A stretch of 12,223 bases of DNA from 2-01-FULL-45-10 sp964433975 (GTDB taxonomy: Bacteria; Omnitrophota; Gorgyraeia; 2-01-FULL-45-10): the NCBI GenBank assembly GCA_964433975.1, contig CAYSSS010000043.1:1-12223 (forward strand), read 5' to 3'. How positions within the stretch are numbered: the stretch's first letter is position 1; the number at the start of each line of letters is the position of its first letter. Position numbers and translations under genes: made by a program. Below the pieces are notes generated by a model, which saw only the letters and a program-made list of their open reading frames with translations, did not search any database and was not told where the DNA came from. Positions 1 through 6,636 of this stretch are shown piece by piece.

Positions 1-121
1 TCCCGGCCTCCGAGATGGCCTTATAGACCGCTCTGACGAATTCATGGGTAAAGTTATGGTTATTCATCAATCCGCCGTCTCTTATTGTGCAATCCAATAC
101 TTTTATCTTCTCTCTAAACAT
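1..121 (-). CDS. HMGL-like (DRE-TIM) aldolase, N-terminal fragment cut by window
   Basis: Only the first 40 codons are present. The translation opens with a short basic segment, then VLDCTIRDGG (about 8-17), the N-terminal metal-binding signature of the DRE-TIM family. That family includes 4-hydroxy-2-oxovalerate aldolase, isopropylmalate and homocitrate synthases, and HMG-CoA lyase. The aspartate of RDGG would ligate the metal. The GGLMNNHNF continuation is closer to the MhpE-like 'aldolase catalytic domain' proteins than to isopropylmalate synthases, whose motif is usually LRDG-x-Q. ATG at 121 has a strong GGAGGG upstream and overlaps the previous stop by eight bases. The substrate cannot be judged from this fragment. 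Confidence 0.78.
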   Translation of the reverse strand, partial: MFREKIKVLDCTIRDGGLMNNHNFTHEFVRAVYKAISEAG

Positions 122-533
122 CAAAACCCTCCACTTTCTTTCGTAACCCCTTCTTACGGGAATGCATTCTCTTGTTGTCGAGCATCTTCTCTTTCGCCCT
201 CTTCGAACGCTTGCGCTTCTGGCGCCTGATCTTTTCTACGCGCCTGCGCTCTTCTGACTGGCGCCCCAGGATCATAGTCTCGATCTTGGCGGTGAGAACC
301 TTGCGGGCGGCGTAACGATTCAGCGCCTGGGAACGCTCGCTGCAAACCTTAACCTCTACGTTGCTTGGAAGATGCTTCAGATAGACGCCGGTAGATACCT
401 TATTTACATTCTGCCCGCCCGGTCCACGCGAACGCATGAAATGCTCTTCCAGTTCGGCCTCTCTGATACCGAACCGCGCCATCCTCTCTCTAAGCGCGCC
501 CTCCTTTTTACGGCTGACTCCGAAAATATCCAT
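114..533 (-). CDS. Small GGQ release-factor-like protein (RF-1 domain)
   Basis: Codon-independent peptidyl-tRNA hydrolase-type protein of 139 residues, in the size range of ArfB and of the C12orf65-like factors that rescue stalled ribosomes. The catalytic loop SRGPGGQNVNK is at 35-45 (GGQ 39-41). It is followed by the conserved V-S-T-G-V strand and the SERSQALNR helix. The C-terminal 45 or so residues are very rich in Lys and Arg, as in ArfB, where the basic tail enters the empty mRNA channel. No codon-recognition domain is present, so it is not a normal termination factor. ATG 533 gives the best N-terminus but has no SD. An internal ATG at 482 with an adjacent purine run is an alternative. 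It lies 13 bases after mnmA and overlaps the next gene by eight bases. Whether it is a true ArfB ortholog is unclear. Confidence 0.82.
   Translation of the reverse strand: MDIFGVSRKKEGALRERMARFGIREAELEEHFMRSRGPGGQNVNKVSTGVYLKHLPSNVEVKVCSERSQALNRYAARKVLTAKIETMILGRQSEERRRVEKIRRQKRKRSKRAKEKMLDNKRMHSRKKGLRKKVEGFDV
127..132 (-). promoter_or_regulatory. Ribosome-binding site GGAGGG for the aldolase gene
   Basis: GGAGGG lies 5 bases before ATG at 121, within the last codons of the release-factor-like gene. It supports reading 121-1 as the start of a real gene despite its short visible length. Confidence 0.75.
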
Positions 534-545
534 AATTATACTGTC

Positions 546-554
546 ATTATACCA
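546..554 (-). promoter_or_regulatory. Possible extended -10 promoter before the release-factor-like gene
   Basis: TGGTATAAT, an extended -10 (TGn plus TATAAT), covers the mnmA stop codon. A second TATAAT at 535-540 touches the downstream ATG. The 17-base-spaced -35 position reads TGGCGG, a poor match. Transcription from here would start about 6-7 bases before the ATG, giving a nearly leaderless message. That is notable because the gene has no visible SD. AT-rich stop/start regions can show such matches by chance. Confidence 0.22.
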
Positions 555-1659
555 CTTCTTTTATCCAGCCGCCACCGACAACTACACCCTTATCATAGAA
601 GACGACCGCCTGACCGGGAGTCGGAGCTTCCTGCGGCAGGTCAAAATCTACCCGCACCAGATCGGCGCTCACGCGTGACACGATAGCTGCCTCAGGCTTA
701 TGATTGTAGCGTATCTTTGCCTTTACGCGCAATTCATGGTCTATATCCTTTATGGCTATCCAATTGAGACGATGCGCGAAGAGGCTCTTCTTTAAGACAT
801 CTCTCTTCACCCCCACTATCACACGATTCCGTGACCTGTCTATGCCTGTAACATATAATGGCTCACTATATGCCACGCCGAGGCCGCGCCGCTGGCCTAT
901 CGTGTAGTATGGAATGCCTTTATGCGTTCCTAAGACCTTTCCCTCTTTATTGACTATATCTCCCTTTCTTATAGCGACGCCTGTCTTCTTTTTGATATAT
1001 TCCGCGTAATCGAGGTTCTGGATAAAACATATATCCTGGCTTGAGACCGTATTGTGAGTCTTGATCTTAAATTTTTTTGCGGCAGCCCTTACCTTGCCTT
1101 TGGTATAACCCGATAAAGGAAAGATGGAATACCTTAACTGCTCCTGCGAAAGGCTGAATAGAAAATATGACTGGTCCTTTTCCAGGTCGAGACCTTTCTT
1201 AAGAAAGAATCTACCGGTTCTCTCATCGAAACTCTTGTCCGCATAATGGCCCGTCGCCACAAGCTGGGCGTCTAAAGCCAGCGCCTTCTCGTGCAGGAGC
1301 CCGAACTTTATCTTCTCGTTACAGATGACGCATGGATTAGGGGTGAGCCCTTTCAGGTATTCATCACAGAAATAATCTATCACCTTAGCTTTAAATTCTT
1401 CGCTGAAATCATAGACATAATAAGGTATGCCGAGGTTACCAGCAACGCCGCGCGCTCTTGTGACGGCCTCAAGATTACAACAGGCTCTACCATAACTCGC
1501 GCCGCACTCCTCTTTAGGCCACATCTTGAAAGTTACCCCTATGACCTCATAACCTTTTTTTAATAGAAGAGCTGCGGCAAGCGAAGAGTCCACGCCGCCG
1601 CTCATCGCCACGGCTATACGCCGCCTCTTTTTTCTAGAGCTTCTCTTCTGAAATATCAT
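547..1659 (-). CDS. mnmA: tRNA-specific 2-thiouridylase MnmA
   Basis: Installs sulfur at C2 of the wobble uridine (U34) of Lys, Glu and Gln tRNAs, using ATP and a persulfide donor. The 370 residues carry an N-terminal PP-loop SGGVDSS at 20-26 and the catalytic cysteine C110 within the NPCVICN segment. ATGHYAD is at 135-141 and KDQSYF at 161-166. The second catalytic cysteine is C211 in SSQDICFIQ, and YYTIGQRRGLG starts at 251. The C-terminal beta-barrel domain is complete. The ATG at 1659 gives a 26-base overlap with apbE and a basic RKKRRR tail before the PP-loop. GAGGGG lies about 13 bases upstream, so initiation may be modest. It is a housekeeping gene with no obvious functional tie to the upstream pathway genes; it probably just shares their transcript. 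Confidence 0.96.
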   Translation of the reverse strand: MIFQKRSSRKKRRRIAVAMSGGVDSSLAAALLLKKGYEVIGVTFKMWPKEECGASYGRACCNLEAVTRARGVAGNLGIPYYVYDFSEEFKAKVIDYFCDEYLKGLTPNPCVICNEKIKFGLLHEKALALDAQLVATGHYADKSFDERTGRFFLKKGLDLEKDQSYFLFSLSQEQLRYSIFPLSGYTKGKVRAAAKKFKIKTHNTVSSQDICFIQNLDYAEYIKKKTGVAIRKGDIVNKEGKVLGTHKGIPYYTIGQRRGLGVAYSEPLYVTGIDRSRNRVIVGVKRDVLKKSLFAHRLNWIAIKDIDHELRVKAKIRYNHKPEAAIVSRVSADLVRVDFDLPQEAPTPGQAVVFYDKGVVVGGGWIKEVV

Positions 1660-2686
1660 ATCGCTTTCTTATCCCCTCGCTCATCCTTACCTTTAAATGG
1701 CCTCTCTCCTCTGTCACCAGCACAGCATCTATACCACCGTAATTCTTGATTATATCGAGACCTTTTTCACCCAGGACACACATGGCCGTTGCCAGTATAT
1801 CGGATGTGGTGGAATCGGCCGCTATAACGCTGGCGCTCACAACTTCGTCACCTATCGGATATCCCGTCCTGGGGTCGATGATGTGAGAATATCTCTTCCC
1901 TTCCAGAAAAAAGTATCTCTCGTAATCTCCCGAAGTATCGATCGCCCTGTCTTTGAGCCTGATCTCCAGGAAGAGTCTATTCTTATCGCGGGGGTGTTGG
2001 ACACCAACCTTCCACAACTCATGCGCCGTTCTTTTACCGAGGCAGTACATGTCGCCGCCGGAATTTACGAGCGCACTGTCGATACCGTTCTCTTCCAGAA
2101 TAGATACCGCTCTGTCCGTGGCATATCCCTTGGCGGCCGCGCCAAGGTCTATACCCATGCCGTCCTTCTTGAAATGTATCGCGCGGACGATCCCATCCAG
2201 AACGACGTTTTTGTACCCCACGCGTCCTAGAACTCGTTTGATCTCCCTCTCTTCCGGCATTTTATCCGCCTTCCGGGCCGCGTTCCACACCTCGACGAGC
2301 GGCTTCACGGTTATATCAAAAGCGCCGCCGGTTCTTTCGCTGTAATCGAGCGTCTTGTGTATCAAGTTAAATACACCGTCGCTTATCTGCAGCCTTTCGT
2401 TTTTTTTCAGCCTGTTTATCCTGGATATCTCGCTGCTATCCTTATAGAGACTGTAGACGTCTTCGATCCTCTTTATCTCGTCAAATGCTCTATTTATAGC
2501 GTCCTTTGCTCTGGCCTCGCCGTATTTGGCGGGGTCTATCGATACCTTTATCTGCACTACCGTACCCATAAAGAGCCTCGACTCTTCTATGATCTTTTCC
2601 GTGGCTTGGGAGCATGATGACGGAGAGACGAGGCTCGCGCCGAGCGCCGCAACAAACAATATAGAGGGTATATTCCTGGAATTCAC
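1634..2686 (-). CDS. apbE: FAD:protein FMN transferase ApbE
   Basis: ApbE moves FMN from FAD onto a threonine or serine of target proteins, typically subunits of Rnf, NQR or extracellular electron-transfer systems, outside the cytoplasmic membrane. At 350 residues it has the family length. An N-terminal hydrophobic stretch at about 7-20 followed by SPSSC looks like a secretion signal, with C25 a possible but weak lipidation cysteine. Family motifs in order are MGTVVQI at 40-46, SSEISRIN at 84-91, GGAFDITVKPL at 120-130, GIDLGAAAKGYATD at 178-191, VNSGGDMY at 207-214, HIIDPRTGYP at 268-277 and DSTTSDILATA at 291-301 (metal/FAD site). It starts with GTG inside the preceding stop (GTGA), lacks a clear SD, and overlaps mnmA by 26 bases. 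No flavinylation target is encoded in the window. Confidence 0.94.
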   Translation of the reverse strand: MNSRNIPSILFVAALGASLVSPSSCSQATEKIIEESRLFMGTVVQIKVSIDPAKYGEARAKDAINRAFDEIKRIEDVYSLYKDSSEISRINRLKKNERLQISDGVFNLIHKTLDYSERTGGAFDITVKPLVEVWNAARKADKMPEEREIKRVLGRVGYKNVVLDGIVRAIHFKKDGMGIDLGAAAKGYATDRAVSILEENGIDSALVNSGGDMYCLGKRTAHELWKVGVQHPRDKNRLFLEIRLKDRAIDTSGDYERYFFLEGKRYSHIIDPRTGYPIGDEVVSASVIAADSTTSDILATAMCVLGEKGLDIIKNYGGIDAVLVTEERGHLKVRMSEGIRKRYDISEEKL

Positions 2687-3777
2687 TTTAGATGTTTCAG
2701 GATATTGTCGACATCTATGTGCTTCTCCACCATATCGACTATTATCTTTATCTTGTGGGAATCCTGTGGTTTCAGTTTAACAACCAGCGAATGGACGCGC
2801 GACGCTATCGAGTAGGTCTCTTCATCTGTAACGAGAACAGGGATATTGACCGATTTCAGCAGAGCGAGAGTCTTGACCCTGGGTAGTATTCCGCCGCTCA
2901 AGATAACACCCGATATGGCGCACCCTTTCTTGAGCTTCCCGGAATGCACCTCGCATGTGGCCTGTATCATATCATCCCTGTCGCCGGGTATTATCATAAG
3001 GGAATTGTTATCTATATACTGAAGCGCGTCTCTCACTCTCATGGCGCCTATAAGAACTTTCTCTGCCTGCTTGTCGAGGTCCTCGCCTTCGTACAACGCC
3101 CTTATCTTCAACTCTTCCTTTATCTCGCGCATGGTGGGTATATCGAGTATCTTCTGGTGCGGGAGCACGCCGAAGACGTCGAGATCTTTCTGCTTCATGC
3201 CTTTACGGACAAGATTCGCTATGCGATCGTATTTTTCCGGTAGGACCTTATTCACTATGACACCCGCCAAATCGACCTTCTCTTTATCAAGAAGCGCCTT
3301 ATTCAGTATAACCTCATCTATGGGCTTTCCCACCCCGCCCGACGATATCATTACAACATTCGCTTCAAGCAGGCTGGCGACTGTGGCATTTGAAAAACCG
3401 AAACATGAGCCGACGCCGGCATGCCCTGTGCCCTCTATTATAACAAGATCCTTGTCCTTTGCGACCTTGTCGAAAGAATCTCTTATGACCCTGGCGTAGT
3501 CCTCGTCAGCGCCCTTCTCGATATACCGTTCGGTAAAACCGCGGTCTATGGCTACCGGTGACATGTCCTTTATATTGCATTTTATGCCGAAGACCTTTTC
3601 GATCAATACAGAGTCCTCGTCAACCTTATAACCCTGCTCCATGAGATAACGTTGACCGATGGGTTTTATAAAGCCTATCCTGTCAAACCGCTTCTTAAGC
3701 GCGGCTATAAGACCGAGCGATACCGTAGTCTTACCGTCATTCTGCTGCGTCGCCGCCACAAATATTCTCTTTGCCAT
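2683..3777 (-). CDS. Stand-alone BioD-like/DRTGG protein (phosphotransacetylase N-terminal-like)
   Basis: The 364 residues begin with a dethiobiotin-synthetase-like P-loop domain. The Walker-type loop ATQQNDGKTT is at 9-18, with K16, and IKP occurs soon after as in BioD/CobQ-like enzymes; IIEGTGHAG matches the family's second nucleotide-site strand. A second domain from about residue 215 resembles the DRTGG domain, with IIPGDRDDMI near 260-275 and an ILSGG segment afterwards. This is the arrangement found before the catalytic part in long (E. coli-type) phosphotransacetylases, but no acetyltransferase domain follows. It may have a regulatory or nucleotide-sensing role, possibly linked to acetyl-CoA/acetyl-phosphate conversion; that is inference. 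ATG at 3777 lies eight bases after the membrane gene, and its stop overlaps the apbE GTG by four bases (GTGA). Confidence 0.8.
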   Translation of the reverse strand: MAKRIFVAATQQNDGKTTVSLGLIAALKKRFDRIGFIKPIGQRYLMEQGYKVDEDSVLIEKVFGIKCNIKDMSPVAIDRGFTERYIEKGADEDYARVIRDSFDKVAKDKDLVIIEGTGHAGVGSCFGFSNATVASLLEANVVMISSGGVGKPIDEVILNKALLDKEKVDLAGVIVNKVLPEKYDRIANLVRKGMKQKDLDVFGVLPHQKILDIPTMREIKEELKIRALYEGEDLDKQAEKVLIGAMRVRDALQYIDNNSLMIIPGDRDDMIQATCEVHSGKLKKGCAISGVILSGGILPRVKTLALLKSVNIPVLVTDEETYSIASRVHSLVVKLKPQDSHKIKIIVDMVEKHIDVDNILKHLK

Positions 3778-3785
3778 ATTCAGGA

Positions 3786-4043
3786 TTACTTTCCTTTTCT
3801 ATATACGAGCACAGCGATCAGGACACAGGTGAACAATAGTATATTCATTATGCTGAACGCCCGCCAGACGATGTCGGGAGAACGCAGCGACTCGGGAGCC
3901 ATAAGCAAAAAACATACCCATACGCCCAGTGCCCAGTGTATGCTCAGATCCCTGGACGATCGCCGCCTTATAACCCTTACTATTAGCGGAATATTAAAAA
4001 GGGGTAATACGATCGCCGCTATGAACGCTATCATCTTAGTCAT
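3786..4043 (-). CDS. Small three-helix membrane protein, PQ-loop/SemiSWEET-like
   Basis: Small hydrophobic protein of 85 residues from ATG at 4043. A longer frame opens at 4088, but that start would overlap the previous gene by 46 bases, whereas ATG 4043 gives the TGATG coupling seen elsewhere in this operon. Three hydrophobic segments are visible, at about 4-22, 36-50 and 60-80, with a short basic C-terminus. After the first segment comes a conserved-looking IP, then basic residues, then SSRDLS. This resembles the P(Q)-basic-S-x-x-x-S pattern of PQ-loop/SemiSWEET half-transporters, which are three-helix units of similar size. The glutamine of the PQ pair is leucine here. Such proteins sit in the inner membrane and, as dimers, move sugars or other small solutes. 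The fold is inferred from pattern and size only; the substrate is unknown. Confidence 0.65.
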   Translation of the reverse strand: MTKMIAFIAAIVLPLFNIPLIVRVIRRRSSRDLSIHWALGVWVCFLLMAPESLRSPDIVWRAFSIMNILLFTCVLIAVLVYRKGK

Positions 4044-4840
4044 CAGATCAACCGACCCTCCCTGAACGCCTTTATGTATTCGGCGCAATATTCATCTCTA
4101 CAGATCAGCGTTTCGGCCGCCGCGATGCTCGACATGACCTGTTTCTCCGTTGGATCTAGTATGGCGCAATCGAGCCCTGATTGTATAGCCATAGCCAGGA
4201 ACGTTGAATTGATTATCTTGCGGTCCGGCAAGCCGTATGAAATATTCGACAATCCGCATATCGTCTTTGCGCCGAGCGATTTTATCATGGGAATAGACCT
4301 CAAAAACTCCTTCGCCTGTTCAGGTTCGGTCGATATGGGGCGTATCAGAGGATCAAAATATAGGTTATGGGCCTTAAACCCCTTCTCCGTGACTTTCGCC
4401 AGGATATCCTTCGCGGCGGCGAATCGCTCCTCGGCGCTGTTCGGCATGCCGCTATCTCCCATTGTAAGCGCTATAAGGGCGGTATCATATTTTACCGCGA
4501 GCGGAACGATAAGGTCTATCCTCGACTGCTCGCCTGTTATAGAGTTTATAAAGAGCCTGCCTTTTGCGCGATATGTTTCGAGACCTTTTTGGATAGCGAG
4601 ATAATTTGGGCTATCTATGCAGATATTGACATCCGTTATCTCGCTCTGGATAACGCTGATGACCCAGTCTATATCCTGGACTTCGTCACCGGGCGTCATC
4701 GCGCAGTTGACATCTATGAAGCTCGCGCCCGCTTCGATCTGCTTTTTGGCTTCTTTGACTATAAATGAGGCACTCCTGGACTTAATCGCCTCCTGGATAT
4801 GCGTCCTTGTGGAATTTATCCTCTCGCCTATTATCAGCAT
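4043..4840 (-). CDS. AcsE-like methyltetrahydrofolate-dependent methyltransferase paralog
   Basis: Pterin-binding TIM-barrel protein of 265 residues, clearly homologous to the AcsE encoded 1.8 kb upstream. All four folate-site positions of AcsE are kept: D76, N99 (INSIT), D163 (YFDP) and N199 (GLSN). The IDVN strand is at 42-45. It therefore probably binds methyl-THF and passes the methyl to or from a corrinoid protein. Its partner is not evident: no second corrinoid-binding protein is visible here. It could use AcsCD, a methionine-synthase-type cobalamin module, or another methyl carrier elsewhere. ATG at 4840 follows the panE stop by six bases, with GGGGGA upstream. The stop TGA shares one base with the next gene's ATG (TGATG). 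The family is secure; the substrate is unknown. Confidence 0.8.
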   Translation of the reverse strand: MLIIGERINSTRTHIQEAIKSRSASFIVKEAKKQIEAGASFIDVNCAMTPGDEVQDIDWVISVIQSEITDVNICIDSPNYLAIQKGLETYRAKGRLFINSITGEQSRIDLIVPLAVKYDTALIALTMGDSGMPNSAEERFAAAKDILAKVTEKGFKAHNLYFDPLIRPISTEPEQAKEFLRSIPMIKSLGAKTICGLSNISYGLPDRKIINSTFLAMAIQSGLDCAILDPTEKQVMSSIAAAETLICRDEYCAEYIKAFREGRLI

Positions 4841-4846
4841 AAAAAA

Positions 4847-5779
4847 CTATCCCCCGGCGGCCTCTTCATGGCTCGATTCGATTGTCTTGATGAGATCTAT
4901 CAGCACTTCATTAACGGGGGTCGGTATGCCAAACGCTTTGCCCTGTCTCGTTATCGCCCCATTTATATAGTCTATCTCCGTGCGCTTGGAGCTCAAAACA
5001 TCCTGCAGCATGCTCGATGTATTAGCGGCAGTCGCCTTGCAGACCAACTCCACTTTCTGTATAGGATCATCGTAGATGAGCTTTATCCTTTTACGTTTGA
5101 TTACCCTCACAGCCTCCTGTATGGAGTTTCTTAAAATTTGGCGCGCACCGTCATGCTTTATCAACATGCCGTTCTTCAGGCGCGTTATCGCGCTGAGAGC
5201 ATTTATGCCGATATTTATTATGAGCTTACTCCATACGACAGAGTCTATATCCTTTGAAATTTTAGTCTCAAATCCGCATTTAATAAGAATGTTAGCGGCG
5301 TCTCTTACAGGGCCGAGTATTTTGCCGCTGTACATGCCTATCACCGTATCGCCCTTTCCCGCGTGCCTTACATGGCCCGGCCCCACAAGCGTGGCGCCGT
5401 GATTTGTGACGCCCGCTATAATGTGCTCGGGCCCGAAATGATCGTTCAATACCTGTACGTTACCGATGCCGTTCTGCAGGGTCAGGATGAAAGTCTTTTC
5501 CGATATCAGGTCCTTTATATCCTTGCAGGCATCATCGGTAGAATAACTCTTGACGCAGATAAATACCAGATCGCACGGGCCCACTTCTTCCGGGTTGGCA
5601 GATACATCGATGGCGCAGGAGACAGTGCTCATCCCCTCTATGCGTATTCCGCCTTCGCGTATACGCTTCGCCCTCCGAGGAGAGTTATCAATAAGCCAGA
5701 CCTCTTCTTTCGTCTTTGCCTTTAATAACCCCGCGAGCAAAGATCCGAGGGCGCCCGGTCCAACTACAGCGATCTTCAC
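4847..5779 (-). CDS. panE: 2-dehydropantoate 2-reductase (ketopantoate reductase) PanE
   Basis: NADPH-dependent reduction of ketopantoate, the PanB product, to pantoate. The 310-residue protein has an N-terminal Rossmann fold with a GPGALG dinucleotide loop at 7-12 and an LQNGIGN segment with N103 equivalent to the conserved Asn of the family. The C-terminal helical domain carries K185, N189 and N193, in the same +4/+8 spacing as the catalytic lysine and partner asparagines of E. coli PanE (K176, N180, N184). It starts with GTG, overlapping the panB stop (GTGA), and has only a weak AGG upstream, so it is probably translated by coupling. Six bases separate it from the next gene. The pairing with panB makes the pantoate role more likely than another ApbA/PanE-family reductase role. 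Confidence 0.92.
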   Translation of the reverse strand: MKIAVVGPGALGSLLAGLLKAKTKEEVWLIDNSPRRAKRIREGGIRIEGMSTVSCAIDVSANPEEVGPCDLVFICVKSYSTDDACKDIKDLISEKTFILTLQNGIGNVQVLNDHFGPEHIIAGVTNHGATLVGPGHVRHAGKGDTVIGMYSGKILGPVRDAANILIKCGFETKISKDIDSVVWSKLIINIGINALSAITRLKNGMLIKHDGARQILRNSIQEAVRVIKRKRIKLIYDDPIQKVELVCKATAANTSSMLQDVLSSKRTEIDYINGAITRQGKAFGIPTPVNEVLIDLIKTIESSHEEAAGG

Positions 5780-6624
5780 TTTATGCCCTGCTTCAGCTTA
5801 TTTATCTCTTCATCTTTGATAGCAAAGCTTTGGCTTGAGTCCGGAAAGATACCTTTCTCGACTTCATCCTTATATTTTTTCAGTCCATCCGATATTACGT
5901 CGGAGAGCTTCACGTATTGCTTTACGAACTTCGGAACAAACCTGTCGAAGAGCCCCAGCATATCGTTCGTTACCAGCACCTGACCGTCACAATATCGTCC
6001 GGCACCTATGCCTATTGTCGGGATCGTCAATTTTTCGGTAATGAGCTTCGCAACTTGATCGGGCACGCATTCCAGCACTATCGCAAAACATCCCGCGCGC
6101 TCCAGGGCATAAGCTTGCTCTAATATCTTATTGGCGCCTTCGGCATCTTTACCCTGGACCTTGAATCCGCCGAGCTTCGATACGGTCTGTGGCGTTAATC
6201 CCAGATGGCCCAGGACAGGAATGCCGGCATTGACTATCGCTATCGTGGCGTCCATAACCTCTTCGCCGCCTTCTAATTTTACGGCATCGCATCCCGCCTC
6301 CTTCATGAACCGTCCGGCGTTGCGGATCGCGTCCTCCTTCGAGACCTGGTATGACATGAACGGCATATCCCCGATAAGAAAAGCGTATTTCGTTCCGCGC
6401 CGCGCAGCGATGGAGTGATGGATCATCATATCCATAGTTACCGACACGGTTGAGTCAAGCCCAAGCACTACCATGCCGAGCGAATCACCGACTAAGATAA
6501 CGTCTATGCCTGCGTCGTCCACGAGCCTCGCCATGGGATAGTCGTACGCGGTGAGCATCGTGATCTTCTTCCCGTCACGCTTCTTACTCTGCAGATCGGT
6601 AATAGTTATCTTCTTTCTTTCCAT
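5776..6624 (-). CDS. panB: 3-methyl-2-oxobutanoate hydroxymethyltransferase PanB
   Basis: First committed enzyme of pantothenate synthesis: it makes ketopantoate from alpha-ketoisovalerate, using methylene-THF as one-carbon donor. The 282 residues form one TIM-barrel domain of normal family length. Visible motifs are LTAYDYP at 24-30, VGDSLG with metal ligand D47 at 45-50, GDMPFMSY with D86, KLEGG with E118, the GHLGLTPQ loop at 139-146, the catalytic-type glutamate E185 in IVLEC, and IGIGAGRYCDGQ further on. Start ATG at 6624 has AAGGAG six bases upstream (6631-6636). Its stop overlaps the panE GTG start by four bases (GTGA), so the two consecutive ketopantoate enzymes are coupled. It sits directly after acsE and draws on the same folate one-carbon pool. 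Confidence 0.95.
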   Translation of the reverse strand: MERKKITITDLQSKKRDGKKITMLTAYDYPMARLVDDAGIDVILVGDSLGMVVLGLDSTVSVTMDMMIHHSIAARRGTKYAFLIGDMPFMSYQVSKEDAIRNAGRFMKEAGCDAVKLEGGEEVMDATIAIVNAGIPVLGHLGLTPQTVSKLGGFKVQGKDAEGANKILEQAYALERAGCFAIVLECVPDQVAKLITEKLTIPTIGIGAGRYCDGQVLVTNDMLGLFDRFVPKFVKQYVKLSDVISDGLKKYKDEVEKGIFPDSSQSFAIKDEEINKLKQGIK

Positions 6625-6636
6625 AAAGAGCTCCTT

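Noticed and set aside
154..345. 63-residue minus-strand frame inside the release-factor-like gene
   Set aside because: Arg/Pro/Ala-rich out-of-frame shadow of the basic C-terminal tail, with no SD or homology signal.
535..540. Second TATAAT as an independent -10 element
   Set aside because: It touches the ATG, so transcription would begin inside the coding sequence; a usable -35 was not seen.
547..1659. MnmA starting nearer the PP-loop to avoid the overlap with apbE
   Set aside because: No better start codon with an SD exists before the SGGVDSS loop; the ATG at 1659 leaves the N-terminal strand intact.
1697..2230. 177-residue plus-strand frame opposite apbE
   Set aside because: It lies wholly opposite the conserved ApbE motifs and its product shows no family features.
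3786..4088. 100-residue version of the small membrane protein
   Set aside because: It would overlap the methyltransferase gene by 46 bases; the ATG at 4043 gives a one-base TGATG overlap and begins just before the first hydrophobic segment.
4074..4604. 176-residue plus-strand frame opposite the AcsE paralog
   Set aside because: Antisense shadow; the minus-strand frame retains all folate-site residues.
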